Source: Chrysomallon squamiferum
Lineage: Eukaryota; Mollusca; Gastropoda; Neomphalida; Peltospiridae
Direction: 5' to 3'
Assembly: GCA_012295275.1 (NCBI GenBank)
Contig: CM022679.1
Span: forward strand, 11,174,669-11,238,668
DNA: 64,000 bases
Part shown: positions 1 to 12,587 of the stretch, one piece after another
How the letters are laid out: each line of letters begins with the position of its first letter
Position numbering within the stretch: position 1 is the stretch's first letter
The notes under the pieces: generated by a model
The model's database searches: none
The model's input: only the letters and a program-made list of their open reading frames with translations
Told to the model about the DNA's origin: nothing
Position numbers and translations under genes: made by a program

Positions 1-130
1 TAAAACGACTCGTGTGCCACAGAGGGCTGGGTTCAGGAAAAGTGTCAGCTTGTTTGTTGTTTTTCACGTTCCGAGGCCCGTTACAGAAATGGGCATCATG
101 TCGCGAAAGAAGAAAGGAATTGGCATTTTA
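1..130. other. Base-balanced block at the left edge, possible exon
   Basis: The first 125 bp are much richer in G+C than the next 8.7 kb. The plus strand is open from the edge (PQRAGFRKSVSLFVV...MSRKKKGIG) and one minus frame is open too. No family was recognised and no splice site decides it. Confidence 0.2.
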
Positions 131-3100
131 AAAACTCTTTCAGTATACGTAATAATAGTAGCAATAACGACAACAACAACAACAACAACAATAACAATAA
201 TAATATTAAAAATAAAAAAATCAATTCACACCATTACGTCAACGAAATGTGTCCATATATGTGTGGGCGTCCTTGTCTTTTTGTTGGTGTTATTTTAACA
301 AAACGACAAAACAACCGTATACAATATAAATTTATTTCAATATCGTTTATTGCATACAACAATGAGCACCTTACAATCAACAATAATTTCAAGTTCTATA
401 GCACTAAGACGTGGCCTTGCAAGCACTTCGAGTCGTATATAATATAGAAACTTGTTCACAAAAAGCACTTTGCTGCTAATGCCCAAGTCTGTGCATCAGA
501 ACATACAACTGAAAATTATCGACATGCACATGAATGATCACAAATATTATGAAAAACGTTTCGATTTCCCAGGATTTTGGCTTAGAATTTGTATGTTTTA
601 ACAAATTGGGTAATATTTCATTAAAAAAAAAAAAAAAAAAAAAATTAAAAAAAAAATTAAAAAAATCCATTTAAAAATGAAATAATAAAAATCTTGACTA
701 ATTAAAAATATTGTTTGATTGTTGTTTTTTTCCAATCTATTTTTATTTGTCTATTATTATTTCTTTTTTTATTGAATTGAATTTTATTATTTCTTTAATT
801 ATTTTATAATGTACAAAATACAAAACATTTTTTTCTTTCTTTCCTTCTAATTATTTTTTTTATTTTATTTTTTTAAATAAATAAAACCATATTATTATTA
901 TAAATTCTAATCAGAGTTCGTATAATGGCTATTTATAAAGATCCCATGATGTTTTGCAAATGCTTTGAATCAACAATATTTTGGAAATTGTAACAAAAAA
1001 TTATTATATTTCTTATTTAGTTTTTATTATCTGAATGAGATGTCTAATGTAACTGTAAAATTAGAATAAAAAATACAAAATGTCTTTTAGATTGTTCAGG
1101 CATGGACTAGTTTACATGTATATCAAAACAGTTTGAATTTGACAACAAAAATAAAATAGAAAATTTTCCACATTCTAAGATACAACAGCAAAAAATGTTC
1201 TCAAAAGTAGCTAAAGAAGGATATGTGAGTCATTCAGAAAGTATTCAATGTGCCAATAATATTTTAGTTTTTTTATACAATAAGGCTGCACAGTTGAAGT
1301 AAAAACAGAAAAAAGATTTTCACTTCCTTTGCACCTTGTTAACAAAATACAACTAGCACAATTTTTATAACATTATTCATTAAATTATAAAGAAGACCAT
1401 AGAAGAAAAAAAGAAAAAAAAAGAGGAAAAATTTAATTGAAATGCAGTGTAGAATAAACTACACTAAGTGATGGATGCTGAAAACAGAATGTGGAAAATT
1501 AAAAAAAATATATACAAAATTTAGCTTTTAAGATTGGTATAAAATAAACAAGAAAAATTCACATAAAATTAATCAACAGAAGATAAGCTGATATAAAGGC
1601 TATCAGCAAGAGGTAAGGATTTACTGAAGTAAGAATTTAAGGGTAGGTAGGTAAGTATTAAATGCAATAATTCAGATGTTTCTAAAAATCTGTTTTTTAA
1701 AACTATCAGTATAATTAATCACTTTTATTTTTTCAATCTTTAATTTTTATTTATTACTTTACTGAACAAAATTTTAAAGCATGTGTATTTTCAGAGAAAA
1801 TACATAAAAATAACAAAATTATCTTAAATTATAAATAGCACATTCTTTGCTTTAAAAACAAACAAAACTAAATCACAGATGTAATCCATATATATATATA
1901 AATACTTGTAAATTAACTATTCTATAATAATAAATAACAAAATCACGCAGACCTTTACAAACCTGAAATATATAACAAAGCTACAATCACAGACAAAGAT
2001 TATAGAATTTGTTCAAAACATTATTTGCTAAATATAACTCAGTTATCTAAACAAGCAAATAATTTAAATATATTTATATAATTAATAATTTTAAAAATAA
2101 TAATAATAATTAAATAAAATAACACAGAAAACAGTTACAAAAAATGGAGAAAAAAAAGAAGAAACCAAGCATTCCCAAAATGAAAAAAACAAACCCACCC
2201 AAAACAAAACAACCTCCCAACAAATAAACAACAAAATAAACAGAGAGAAACAGAAGAAAAAAACAACCCCTCAAAAAACACAACCTAAACTGCTATAAAC
2301 AGACTTATATTTAGAAGATTAAACAGGAATTGGCAATCACTTACAAAATCTGTAGTATTTATAAATCTTAAGTTGGCAAATATTCAATTCAAGCCAAAGC
2401 TTAAAAGTGATGAGAAATAGATAAAAAAAAAAAATTAAAAAAAAATTAAAAAAACATCCATAAGATAGAATACCACATTCATGATTACTTTAGATATAAA
2501 ATTATTATCTTTTAAATAAAATTTAGCTTTAGCTGATTTAATTAAATTTAGCACTACCTGATTTTTTAATATTATTATTATTTTTAACTTTAGAGGGAAT
2601 GATGCCTCTTTAGGCAAATCCATTCAATGTCTGTTGATATCTCATTATAAACGTGAAAATTAACACATCAGTGTTATATATATATATATATAAATTAATT
2701 TAGTTACACATTATTAAAGTGTTACATACTATAGAAATCTAATATGTAAACAGGACATGAGAACAACAGTATTACCAACAATGTAATAAAAATTATATTA
2801 AACATCCAGGTATAGGAGATCTTGGTTATGTCTCCAATAAACACCTGTTATGTGTAGATTAATGAAACAAACAAAACATGTTTTGTCCAAATGTAGGCAC
2901 AATGAACTCTTCTTTATCTCCAATTAACAGAAACATCCGTTATTGTTTTCTTTCTTTGTAAACTGATTTTACAAGCGTACACGAAGAGTTCAATAAAAAA
3001 TAATTGCTTGTGCGATGTACAAAATATTTAATTTGTGCTTAACATAATTATTAAAAATTTCTAATTGTAAAATCTTTATACAAATTTTGCTATCATCTGA

Positions 3101-4333
3101 ATAATAAATAAATGTATTCCACAACATACAAATTGTGTGTACAATTAAATTCGATCTGAAGTAACTATTTCAGTATTGTATTCTGGTTTCTGATTAGTTT
3201 AGTTTTATAATTAATGGACAAGATGTTTTTAAACATTGCCACTGAATCCTGGTTTGTTAGTAACATGTTTATTTATCAACTCGTGGATACATACCAAACT
3301 TGAATAACACTTATAATTCTAAAATATCTTGTTGATTGTAAGTATGTTAGGTGAATATTATCTCATTGTAACTAAATGTGTGCCATTTTTTTAGTGCAGA
3401 TTTTTTTTACACATTAATGCGGGGTGATTATTTAGAACTTTGAATAAAATTATACTAACTTAATTATAATTCCCATTACCAAAGATAAATAATAATCATA
3501 AGGGGGAAAGCATTTTTTTCAAACTGGGTAGTAAGTAGTATATGGGCTGAGAATCTTTATATCCTCTCGTATTTTCAAAAATAGATTAATCTTATAAACT
3601 GTGTATATTTACTTTTTACTTTTTATTTTAATAAAGCACCATTAACAATCTGGGCAAATAAAATCATTCATAATATATAGTAATAATTAATAATATTTAA
3701 AGTGAAAAAGTATCTTTACAGGTTTTTGTGTATGTGTGCATATAAGAAAGAAAGAAAGAAAGAAAAAAAATCCTTAAAATTATACAGTTAAACCCATATT
3801 AGTTTCTGAGGTCAAAGATTTTGATTACAAGAACGTTGTTTTCTAAAATAACTAGAATTATTGAAAGTGCATGAAACAATTTTCCATTTCCATATTTATT
3901 TATTTACATAAATCTCTGAAAAGAGATCAGATCTTGATTGAAAATCTCAGCAAGGATACATTAAACATGTTGTTCATACCCCTCTCATGAACAACACTGT
4001 ATCATTACAAACAGCTACGTAGCAGATGTGACCCTTACTTTTCCTTTTCCAGTTTAACACATGATAATAATCTACAACTATTTAGCTACATGATTAAATA
4101 CCTTGTCCTTTATACAGGAATATAATAAATTAAATACAAATTAATGTAAGTATGATACATTGAAATAATAAATTAAATAAATAAGTGTTAATTATTTGAA
4201 AAATAAATGACTGTTTTCACCTGAAAAATTAATACGTAATATTGCACTATAAACACCAACCATAATTAAGATCATAATAATCAGTTGCCTCTGTTTTTCT
4301 CACATCCTTTCACAATAAGATCTCATTAAAATA

Positions 4334-4334
<1 letters not shown>

Positions 4335-4369
<35 letters not shown>
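4335..4369. repeat. Poly(A) 35
   Basis: Uninterrupted A run; no SINE body or target duplication was seen upstream. Confidence 0.95.
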
Positions 4370-4370
<1 letters not shown>

Positions 4371-5141
4371 ACACAACACATTGTTAAAATTTATGAATGT
4401 TGATGAAAAAAAAAATAATTCTTCAGTTTTTGTCTAATGAAAGACATTACAAGGTGGTTGAGGAAGCAGACCACAGATGTTAAAACTCTTGTAACTATTA
4501 GAAAGATCAATAGTAATTCGACTATAATTAGCTGGAAAGCACAGACCAGATACGTGGTTCCCAACAGTTATTCACAGTTGTTGTCAGTAATTAGCCTTTA
4601 AAAGACTGAGTGCTCTTTCTCTCCATCTCTAATAAACAAAAATCATCGCTTCATTACGCCGGCTGATGCATTTTAATAAATATTTCAATAGATGATGTTG
4701 TTGAGAAAGGAGAGTTAATCACTTGTTTTAATGGCATCCTGACAGTTTGTTCAATCAACAGAAACCATAGAGGAAATTGATGAAACAGTTGAAATCCCGT
4801 GGCTTAATATTTTCAGTGTGTTGAGTGTCTTTAGTGATTAAGCTTTTGGAAATGTCAGTATACAGATCTTAAAAATGTTTGATAATTATAAGAGAGCAGA
4901 AGGTAAAGGGAAAAAAAAAAAAAAAAAAAAAGAAGTGAAGAGGTTTGATCTCACAAACTTGGGCATAAATTCATAAGCAGTTAAAAAAAAAAAAAAAAAA
5001 AAAAAAGGAATAAAAAAACCCAAATTCCACTGAGTAGATTGATCTAACAAACTTGCTCATACATTATTTAGCTGTAATAAACAAATAAAAACAAAATTAA
5101 AATAAATAAATAAATAAATAAAAATAATAATAATAAAATTA

Positions 5142-5161
5142 AAATAATAATAATAATAATA

Positions 5162-5212
<51 letters not shown>
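5142..5212. repeat. (AAT)n microsatellite
   Basis: About 70 bp of AAT units with two breaks; it follows an (AAAT)n tract at about 5101-5122. Confidence 0.93.
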
Positions 5213-5213
<1 letters not shown>

Positions 5214-8200
5214 CACACAGAGAAAAAAGATACAAGCAGTTTTGGCATTAAAGAAGCAGTTGTGTGCTTGGAGCAAATTTATTTTCAGTGTCAAAAAAAA
5301 AAATAGGAGAAGAAAGAAGAAAAGACTGTTAAGTAATAATAATAATAATAATAAAATAAAAATAAAAACAACAGCTCTGGACATAAATGATGAAGTGCAA
5401 AACTTGAAATTTGTCCACACCAAACAATTCTGAAGTATTTTGTTCCTATTTTAACTGACATTATAAGAATACAAATATTTTATAATCGTTGTACAAATTA
5501 ATTAATTATCAGTATCCCAATATGACATCATAAATAAATACACATATTGACTATCACTGGTATATACAATGAGTAGGATGCAGTTTCATACATACATCAG
5601 TAATAACCTACAAATATAAGTAACATTATTACATAAGGTTATTTTCTGTTACAATGATCATATGCATATATATGAATTTTTAAAATATACTTTAATTAAT
5701 CCACATCAGACATGCATAAGAATATATTTTAAAAGGCAAACATTAAAAATAATTAGTTTTTTAATTTGTGCAGAAACTGAAAAATATGAAGTTACCTCAA
5801 ACATGCCACATTCACTACAGTTTGTACATCATAAGCACACATGACTCTACATGTTTATGATTTAATTATTAGGTATAGATTAATTATTTACATTATTCAA
5901 AATGAAATATTTCTAAGAAATCCTGGAAAAAAATACAAAATGAAAAAAAGAAAATAAATAAATGTAATGATAATCTTAACTAAAAAGGCCATTGTTTTTA
6001 ATTAGTATGAAACAATATGAATATATTTCAAATTTAATCAGAAAATAATATGCTTTTAAACTTGTTACAAAATTCGTGAAATTACACTAGATTATAAAAA
6101 TCAGTACCGGTATGTTACATCAAACTATTAATTACTGGAAGTCCAAATATCTTATTACATTAAATTAGTAAGCAACTACATGTTCTAGTGTATCAAAATA
6201 CTCTGTCACAATAACTTCTACACAGCAGCAAAAAACCTCTAATATTCACATCCACTGGCTAGGTTACCTTATTCCTTAGTACACCTATTTATTTGGGAAC
6301 AACATGTTATATGCAGCTGTGAAAAGATAACTTATCAGCTTTCAATTAGGCTTAAGGATAAAAACATTAAATTAACTTTCAGGGTAAAAATACACACACA
6401 CACAAAAAAAAAAAAAAGAAAAAAAAAAGTTAAACATATAATATATAAAATGACCTAATTAGATCAAGGTCAAATATATTTATTATTTTTTGAATTATTT
6501 TAAGGTTAAATTCCTAAACACCTGATTACAATTTTACTGTAATGATTAAAGACTGCAGCATTTGAGCAAAAGACGAGAATAAATAGCTTCAAAACAATCT
6601 TAAAAGAACCTTTCTTATTAGTGTTTAACAAAACAATGAACATTTTTGCCAAAAATAATATACATCACCATTCATCTGAACTGGTGTTCACATTTACAAA
6701 AAGGTTTTCTTGCTGAAACAACATTTTATATTTTTCTTAATGTCAAGAAAAAACCCTTAGGAAACCAGTTAAAACAAACAATTTGAAACATAACAGGCAT
6801 AAAATATTTTTTCTTTAGTAGTAATTTTACATCTAATTAGGTTTTTAAAAAATAAAATCTGAAATGTTTTCAACATGGACTAAGAAAAAGAAAAAAATGG
6901 AATTGCTAAGAAAATTAAGAAAATGGTTATAGGCAAACTGATGGGGAAAAGCATAATGTTTAAAATATAAATAACACCATACATTTAAATAATGTTATTA
7001 TTATTTATAATTGTTTTTCCTTGTAAAATATTAGCATATTACTGTAATCTACATCAGTTGGTTTTCATAACTTAATTGAAACCAATTATCTTTGTTATTA
7101 AACACATCAGCACAATGTTTCAAAACATTTCAAATGAGGCACCAAGTACATTATACAAGCCTAGTGAAATACTGTCATTGTTAATTACTGTCACATCTTT
7201 CATAACCAAATCAGAAATGAATACTTTATACAATGAGCCATATAGCTACATCTGTATATAGCATGTGGCCAAAGAAGTTTGTGCATTTTTTTAGCAAGCA
7301 TTGTTCTGAAAGAAGATTGACAATTTCAGGATGCTTCCAGGTCATCTTGTTTTTGCTTTCACTGCTGTAATCTGTTCAAAATGGTGGTTAACAATTACAG
7401 AGTTTCCAACATGGCTCTAACTCTTGCCATATACAGGGTTAAAGATTAAACAGGTACCAAACAAAAGAATTTAAGAAAACTGCACAAACCTGTTTTGGCC
7501 ATTTGCTAAATCCTCTATATATGTTTATATCCACAAATTATCACATGTAATTGAGTAATGAGCAGTTGAAGCAAATATAAATGAAAGAAAAAAAAGGCAA
7601 TAAATAATAATAATAACAATAATAAAGAAGGAAACAAAAAGATGGATATATAAATAGATTAATAAAATTACCGATCTGGAGTAAATTTAAGATCTACGTT
7701 ATAATACTATATCACAATTTTTTTTTTTTTTTTTTTTTTTTCTATCTGGAATAATATGACATATTCTTCCATATATGTATGAAATAGCATGAAATAATAC
7801 ATTTCTGAGTGATTGCTCAATGCAAATAGTTTACACTTCATTCACTGTGCAACTTGATAGAAGTGATATTAAATAACTGGACTTTCTCCAGGTAACTGAT
7901 CAGTTAAAGTGATGCTGATAATCACAGTTTTCATGTTCAAACACTGATTCTGATATTAACCAGATTCTGTTTCCAAGTTAAAGATGTACTGAAGTGTTAT
8001 TTTTATGGATTAAAAATAGCCGAAAAAAAATCACTTCTCTTACATGAAATTTAAGATCATAAGTAAATTTTATAAACTATTAAAAACATGTAAATTATAA
8101 ATCTTTTCATTTATTATGTCTGATGATATCAAATTCATTCACTATTTTAAAGACAATACATTCTCTCTCTATCATCTATGGTGTTTTCTATTGCTCTTTC

Positions 8201-8900
8201 AAACACATATAAACTCATTTGCTGTAAGAGATATATTTAAAAATACCAAGAATTTATCATGGTCTTCTGCAAAATCACATTATAGAACAAAAAATTTGTC
8301 AAAGGCATAAAGTGTAATTTTTTTTCATGTAATAAACTGACTCTGGATGGTGACAAACAATGTGACATTTTGTAAACTACTATGCTTGTGAATTCCTGCC
8401 TCAGACAATAATAACAGCAACAAACAAATAATTGCTCTATTAATATACATTATAATATATATTTTCAAAATGTGAACTTTCAATATCAAGTGTGTCAGAT
8501 AGACAAAATTTAACAGATCAGAAGTCAATTTGGTAAATGCTGTCATACTTAAATGATTTTTTCAAATTTTTGTCAACCAATTCCTGGCACAAGTTTCAAG
8601 GATACTTATGAAGAGTAGTTTTGGAAATATTCTGTATCTTAAGGTCAGAAGAAATCTGGACTGCCGATTCCTGTGGGTAAGTTAGTTTTTTTTAAAATAT
8701 CAATGCTTACTGGACAGAGAGAGTTTGAAAACAAACTGCAGCTCACAGATTACAGAGAAGTAATAATATTTGGCATCTTCGAACAAAGCTTGCAGACTAG
8801 TATAGGTTCTGAAGACTAAGTGATGATCTAAAGATCATTTTGGCAGACTATCTAATCCTTTATTATCAAAAGGATTTAAGACACTCATGTGCAGCACAGT

Positions 8901-9997
8901 TCAGACAAAATCAGGTTTAAACTTAAGATACTTGATCAGTCTTGGTGGCAATGGTAACTGTGAAATGACATCTGGTGGAAACTGCTGCAGTATTCGAATT
9001 CGACATCGGTTTTGCAGTGTGCCTCTGTTGGGCAGTTTGTAAACCTGGATATGGTCAATTGTGGTCTCGGTGTCATTAAGAACAACAGCCATGCGAGTGC
9101 CACACTGAGAAAACACTGGCATATAATTGACAGGACAGGAGTGAAGGCCACATGTGTAACGGTGATACTGGATGCAGTGCACAGTCTCAGCAGTATCTCC
9201 ATGGCAGATGTAGATGCTGATGTCCAGGGGCTGGAATCGGCGAGCCTTCTTTTCTCGACAGTGGCAACCACTGGTTACCATCATGGCAAAGATTAGCTGT
9301 CCGTCTCTGGAGAATTTCAGTTCTTTAAGATTAGAGTCAAGACTGTTGTTCATGTCATCAAGTCTTGTGTTGGTTGTTATGACGTCCCAGCTTCCGGTCT
9401 TCACCAAACTCAAACTGTTGTCTTCTCCACGAACAAAACTGGTGGCAGCAAAACGTGAAGCACAGAATCGCGGATCAAATGCAAACCGGGAATGCGAATA
9501 TGGCGGACTAATCTCGTAAACTAGGTTCCACTTCTCTAAGGAATACACCTGAAAGACAAAAGCATTACCCTCTATCTTGAGCGATGGGATGCTTATCATG
9601 CACATGGTTCCATCAGGGCTGATCTCACCTCGTAGAGCTTCATTCACAAACTCCACTGACTGTTTGCCGAAGATGCCAATGAATTTGTTAGCCTCGATGT
9701 CAATAATTCCAAACTGGGTCATCATGTTTCTGACTAGGTGAAGAATTACGGCATGGTCTTTGTAACAGAGAACACTTTTTACATGGAAGTTCTGAATTGA
9801 TGATAAGTGAGCTGGGATGTGGTTATATTCAAAGTGCTGGGCCATTTTGGTGAATTTGCTTTTTCTTCTGAAACTGAACAAAGGTCCAGACTTGTTGATG
9901 TTGATGATTCCTTGACGACTTGTGCAGAAAGTTAAGCTACAGTCCTTGAACACCAAACCACTGCATGTCATTGTTGTCTCCACAAAACCAGCAGCTC
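8901..9997 (-). CDS. SOCS-box gene, last coding exon (1097 nt)
   Basis: The acceptor is GACATAG|GAGCTGC at 9998-9999. The minus-strand frame continues through the WD40-like body and the SOCS box to the TGA at 8903-8901. The open frame extends past the acceptor to 10106, but that extension is A+T-rich, encodes only hydrophobic filler, and is intron. Confidence 0.85.
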
Positions 9998-11208
9998 CTA
10001 TGTCATAAAAGTAACACATATAATTTTTACTCAGTAAGATATTACATAAGTATAATATATACAATATATTTAATCTGTAAATATTTTTCATAGTGATTTT
10101 CAACAAAGCTTAATTTATAAGACTTAGGTTCCCTTCACATCTATAAACAACACAGAAAACAGCAACAGCAGAAAAAAAAAGGACATAAAATCACTTTTAT
10201 ATGTAAATATTAACTTCCTGATAAAGAATATTTTTTATAATAAAGGTTCAGTGTATCTAAAGAAAAGATGCAATATGACAAATACATTTCAATATAAAGT
10301 AGAAGGACTAAATCATAAGGAAACAACAATAACCTTGAAACAACATTAAAATCTCCCTTATGGTTAATCAGCATGAGCAGCACATGATATTAAGTTACCT
10401 TATTTCTTGTCTCTAACAGTGGACCCAGGTGTAATAGTTTTATAAACACTACTTGTCACTCTTAATTAAAGGAATGTGATATTGCAAGCTAAGGCTGTAT
10501 TATATATTTTTCTCCTTGTGTTTCAAATATCAGTAAAAGTATATATTTATAAACAGGTGCATACATAATTACTTATAACAGGCATTCAAACACATGTTTA
10601 ACACAGACATACACAAACAATATTTATAGACAGGAAGAAATATAATCTTGAAATGAAGACACCCATATCATAAGATAAGGAGGTAGCTAAACATTTCACT
10701 TTTCTTGTTATCCTGGCAAGACAAGAAGCTGTTTAATTAGACAGTTTAATTCTGGATGAACAAACTGATAAAAATGTCACTGTATTCCAAAACAGTCTTG
10801 AAAAAATAAATACAAGTAATAATTGTTTTCATTTAAATAAGAGAGATACAACATGCTTGAGAAGTGCTGGAATCCTGCAGGTATCGCATTACCAAAGCTA
10901 TAGATAACCACTGTTTACATTTGAAAACATTTCCCTTCTAGATTACATTTTATATTTGAAATGGATGTTATGGTACTGAAAATGCTTTCTGAAAGCTCTT
11001 TGCTTGTCTTTCATCTGGTGGAATGAAAATATCTTGGTGTGGATTTCTTTGATTTATTCAAGGAAATTTATCAAGCACCAGAGATTTCCTACAATCTTGA
11101 CTGATGGGGTCTGAGAGACATTACTTAACTTAAAACACTGCAGTTTTTAAAGACACAATGTTTAATATATTTTAACTGCTTTTGATATATTAAATATGTT
11201 ATTTTCTT

Positions 11209-11252
<44 letters not shown>

Positions 11253-12411
11253 AAAAAAAAAAAAAGAAACTGAGATGAAAGAAAAAAAAAAAGAAAAAAA
11301 AGAAAATTATTAACTTTATTAGGTAAATATTAAAATAATTTTATTTGCTGTTAGTATTAAAGACTGAACTGAAAAGGAATTGGAATACCATCTGGTTGGT
11401 TACTTTATGTACATTATGTCTAATAAGGGGAAAATTACATTTTATTTTATTACAGGATAAACATTAGAGCTTTCCTGTGACATGTAACACATAATACACT
11501 TAATACAACATAATTCTGTTTTTATTTTGGGATTTTTTGGTTGGTTATTATTTTTTTTAATATTATTATTATTTTTTTTTTTTTAATAGATGAAATACAG
11601 TTTACAACTTCAAAAAATATTTTTTTTATAGCCACTTTACAGATTATTTGTTAGATTAATATATCCACACTAAATAGGAATTCCTGTGCAATTTACTTGA
11701 CTACAAAAATTTATACCTATTAATACTAGATCTGGCTAAAAATACTGCATTCATGTAATAACAATGAACACACAGTAGATGGTTTTTCACTGAGTTAGAA
11801 TGTTGGGTAAGTGATATCCATTTACAAATCATTACTGTTACATTATATTTATCCCATTTTCTCTCATGTAGTACATTATGCAAATCTGTCCCATTCACAT
11901 TTCCTTTATCACCATCCATCTTATCAATATTCTCTCCCTTTAAGCCACTTTATCAGTCTCACACTTCTGAGTATCAAATCCCCTTCCTTTTCACACCTGA
12001 TCAAATTTTCTTCCCTGTCACACAACTTTGTCAAAACCTTTTCCACTTCACACAACCCAGTCAATTATCATTCCCTTTCAGACGACTGTGTCATTTCTGT
12101 TCCCCTTTCACACTACCTTGTTAATTCTGTTCCCCTTTTACACAGCCTAGACAACTGTCTTTCTTTTTCACACTACTTTATACATCTCCTTCCTTCTCAC
12201 GTGATCTTGTTAATCCAAACTTTATTATCTAGTTCTACATTTTAAAAGTGAAGTTTTTCAAACCTGCATGTCCACTTTTCCACTGGTCAAGTGAACACTG
12301 ATGTAAGAGTGACCAAGGCCTCGACTTCTGAGCCTGGAGGTTCATGTTGGCTACCACAGCACTGGCACCCATTAGTCCGTAATTACCATTTCTGCTTTCT
12401 TCTGCTCCCAT
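8901..12411 (-). CDS. SOCS-box protein with WD40-like repeats (two coding exons)
   Basis: Predicted substrate receptor of a Cullin-5/Elongin B-C ubiquitin ligase, presumably cytosolic; its substrate is unknown. Coding exons are 12411-12264 and 9997-8901. The intron is phase 1: GCA G joins GA GCT, giving a 414-residue frame (1245 nt with stop). Residues 377-414 are a SOCS box: an Elongin BC-box of the form TLxxxC (L377, C381), then the Cul5-box LPLP at 397-400 followed by basic and hydrophobic residues. The body shows WD40-like strands, for example EISPDG, KFSRDGQ and VFSQCGTRMAV, but no textbook GH...WD repeats. Length is close to WSB1/WSB2 (about 400-420), yet the repeats look too diverged to call WSB, so no symbol is given. 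The start at 12411 is the first ATG after a splice acceptor (CTTCAG) at 12425. The four codons between acceptor and ATG are open, so an upstream coding exon cannot be excluded. The SOCS box is seen directly; the ligase role is inferred from the family. Confidence 0.8.
11210..11268. repeat. Poly(A) with single G interruptions
   Basis: About 59 bp, nearly all A. Confidence 0.95.
11931..12230. repeat. Degenerate 30-bp minisatellite, about nine units
   Basis: Successive units start near TTCCCCTTTCACAC and run through an ACnTTGTCAATT-like half, repeating every 29-30 bp. The plus-strand open frame through it has a 10-residue period (HSHxLxNSxPL type), a by-product of the period being divisible by three. 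Confidence 0.8.
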
Positions 12412-12424
12412 GCTTGGTCCAGAC
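12264..12424 (-). CDS. SOCS-box gene, first coding exon
   Basis: On the minus strand the exon follows the acceptor CAATTCTTCAG and ends at the donor GCAG|GTTTGA. Coding begins at the ATG at 12411-12409 (MGAEESRN...) and reaches SGHA plus one base, 148 nt of CDS. The other frames of the exon contain stops, so only this one joins the long downstream exon. Confidence 0.75.
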
Positions 12425-12528
12425 CTGAAGAATTGGAACATCAGTGTTATCATAAAATATTTAAAGCTTCCTCACACTAAACATCAACAAATAACAGCCT
12501 TGGAGCATACATTATATTGCTAATCAAA

Positions 12529-12533
<5 letters not shown>

Positions 12534-12579
<46 letters not shown>

Positions 12580-12587
12580 TGTGTGTA
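12534..12587. repeat. (GT)n microsatellite
   Basis: A 54-bp GT run with one interruption (TTTGT). Confidence 0.95.

Larger units (their letters stand above)
131..8900. other. A+T-rich 3' flank of the SOCS-box gene
   Basis: No credible coding sequence. It contains poly(A), (AAT)n, (AAAT)n and AAAG tracts. The SOCS-box gene's 3' UTR must begin at 8900 and run leftward on the minus strand, but many TTTATT (AATAAA on minus) occurrences make its end unresolvable. All open frames of 60-94 codons here are low-complexity or random. Confidence 0.7.
9998..12263 (-). other. SOCS-box gene intron between coding exons
   Basis: A GT-AG intron of 2266 bp. It holds a poly(A) block at 11210-11268 and a 30-bp-period minisatellite at about 11931-12230. 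Confidence 0.8.

Noticed and set aside
5139-5423. 94-codon Tyr/Leu-rich frame
   Set aside because: Translation of (AAT)n; the same applies to frames at 15704-15908, 32860-33099 and 35317-35541.
9012-9519. Plus-strand open frames (94 and 101 codons) and a minus 111-codon frame
   Set aside because: They are antisense or shifted shadows of the long SOCS-box gene exon, which has a recognised domain.
11811-12245. 144-codon plus-strand frame rich in Ser/His/Leu
   Set aside because: It is created by the 30-bp minisatellite, whose period keeps the frame open; no start context or homology.
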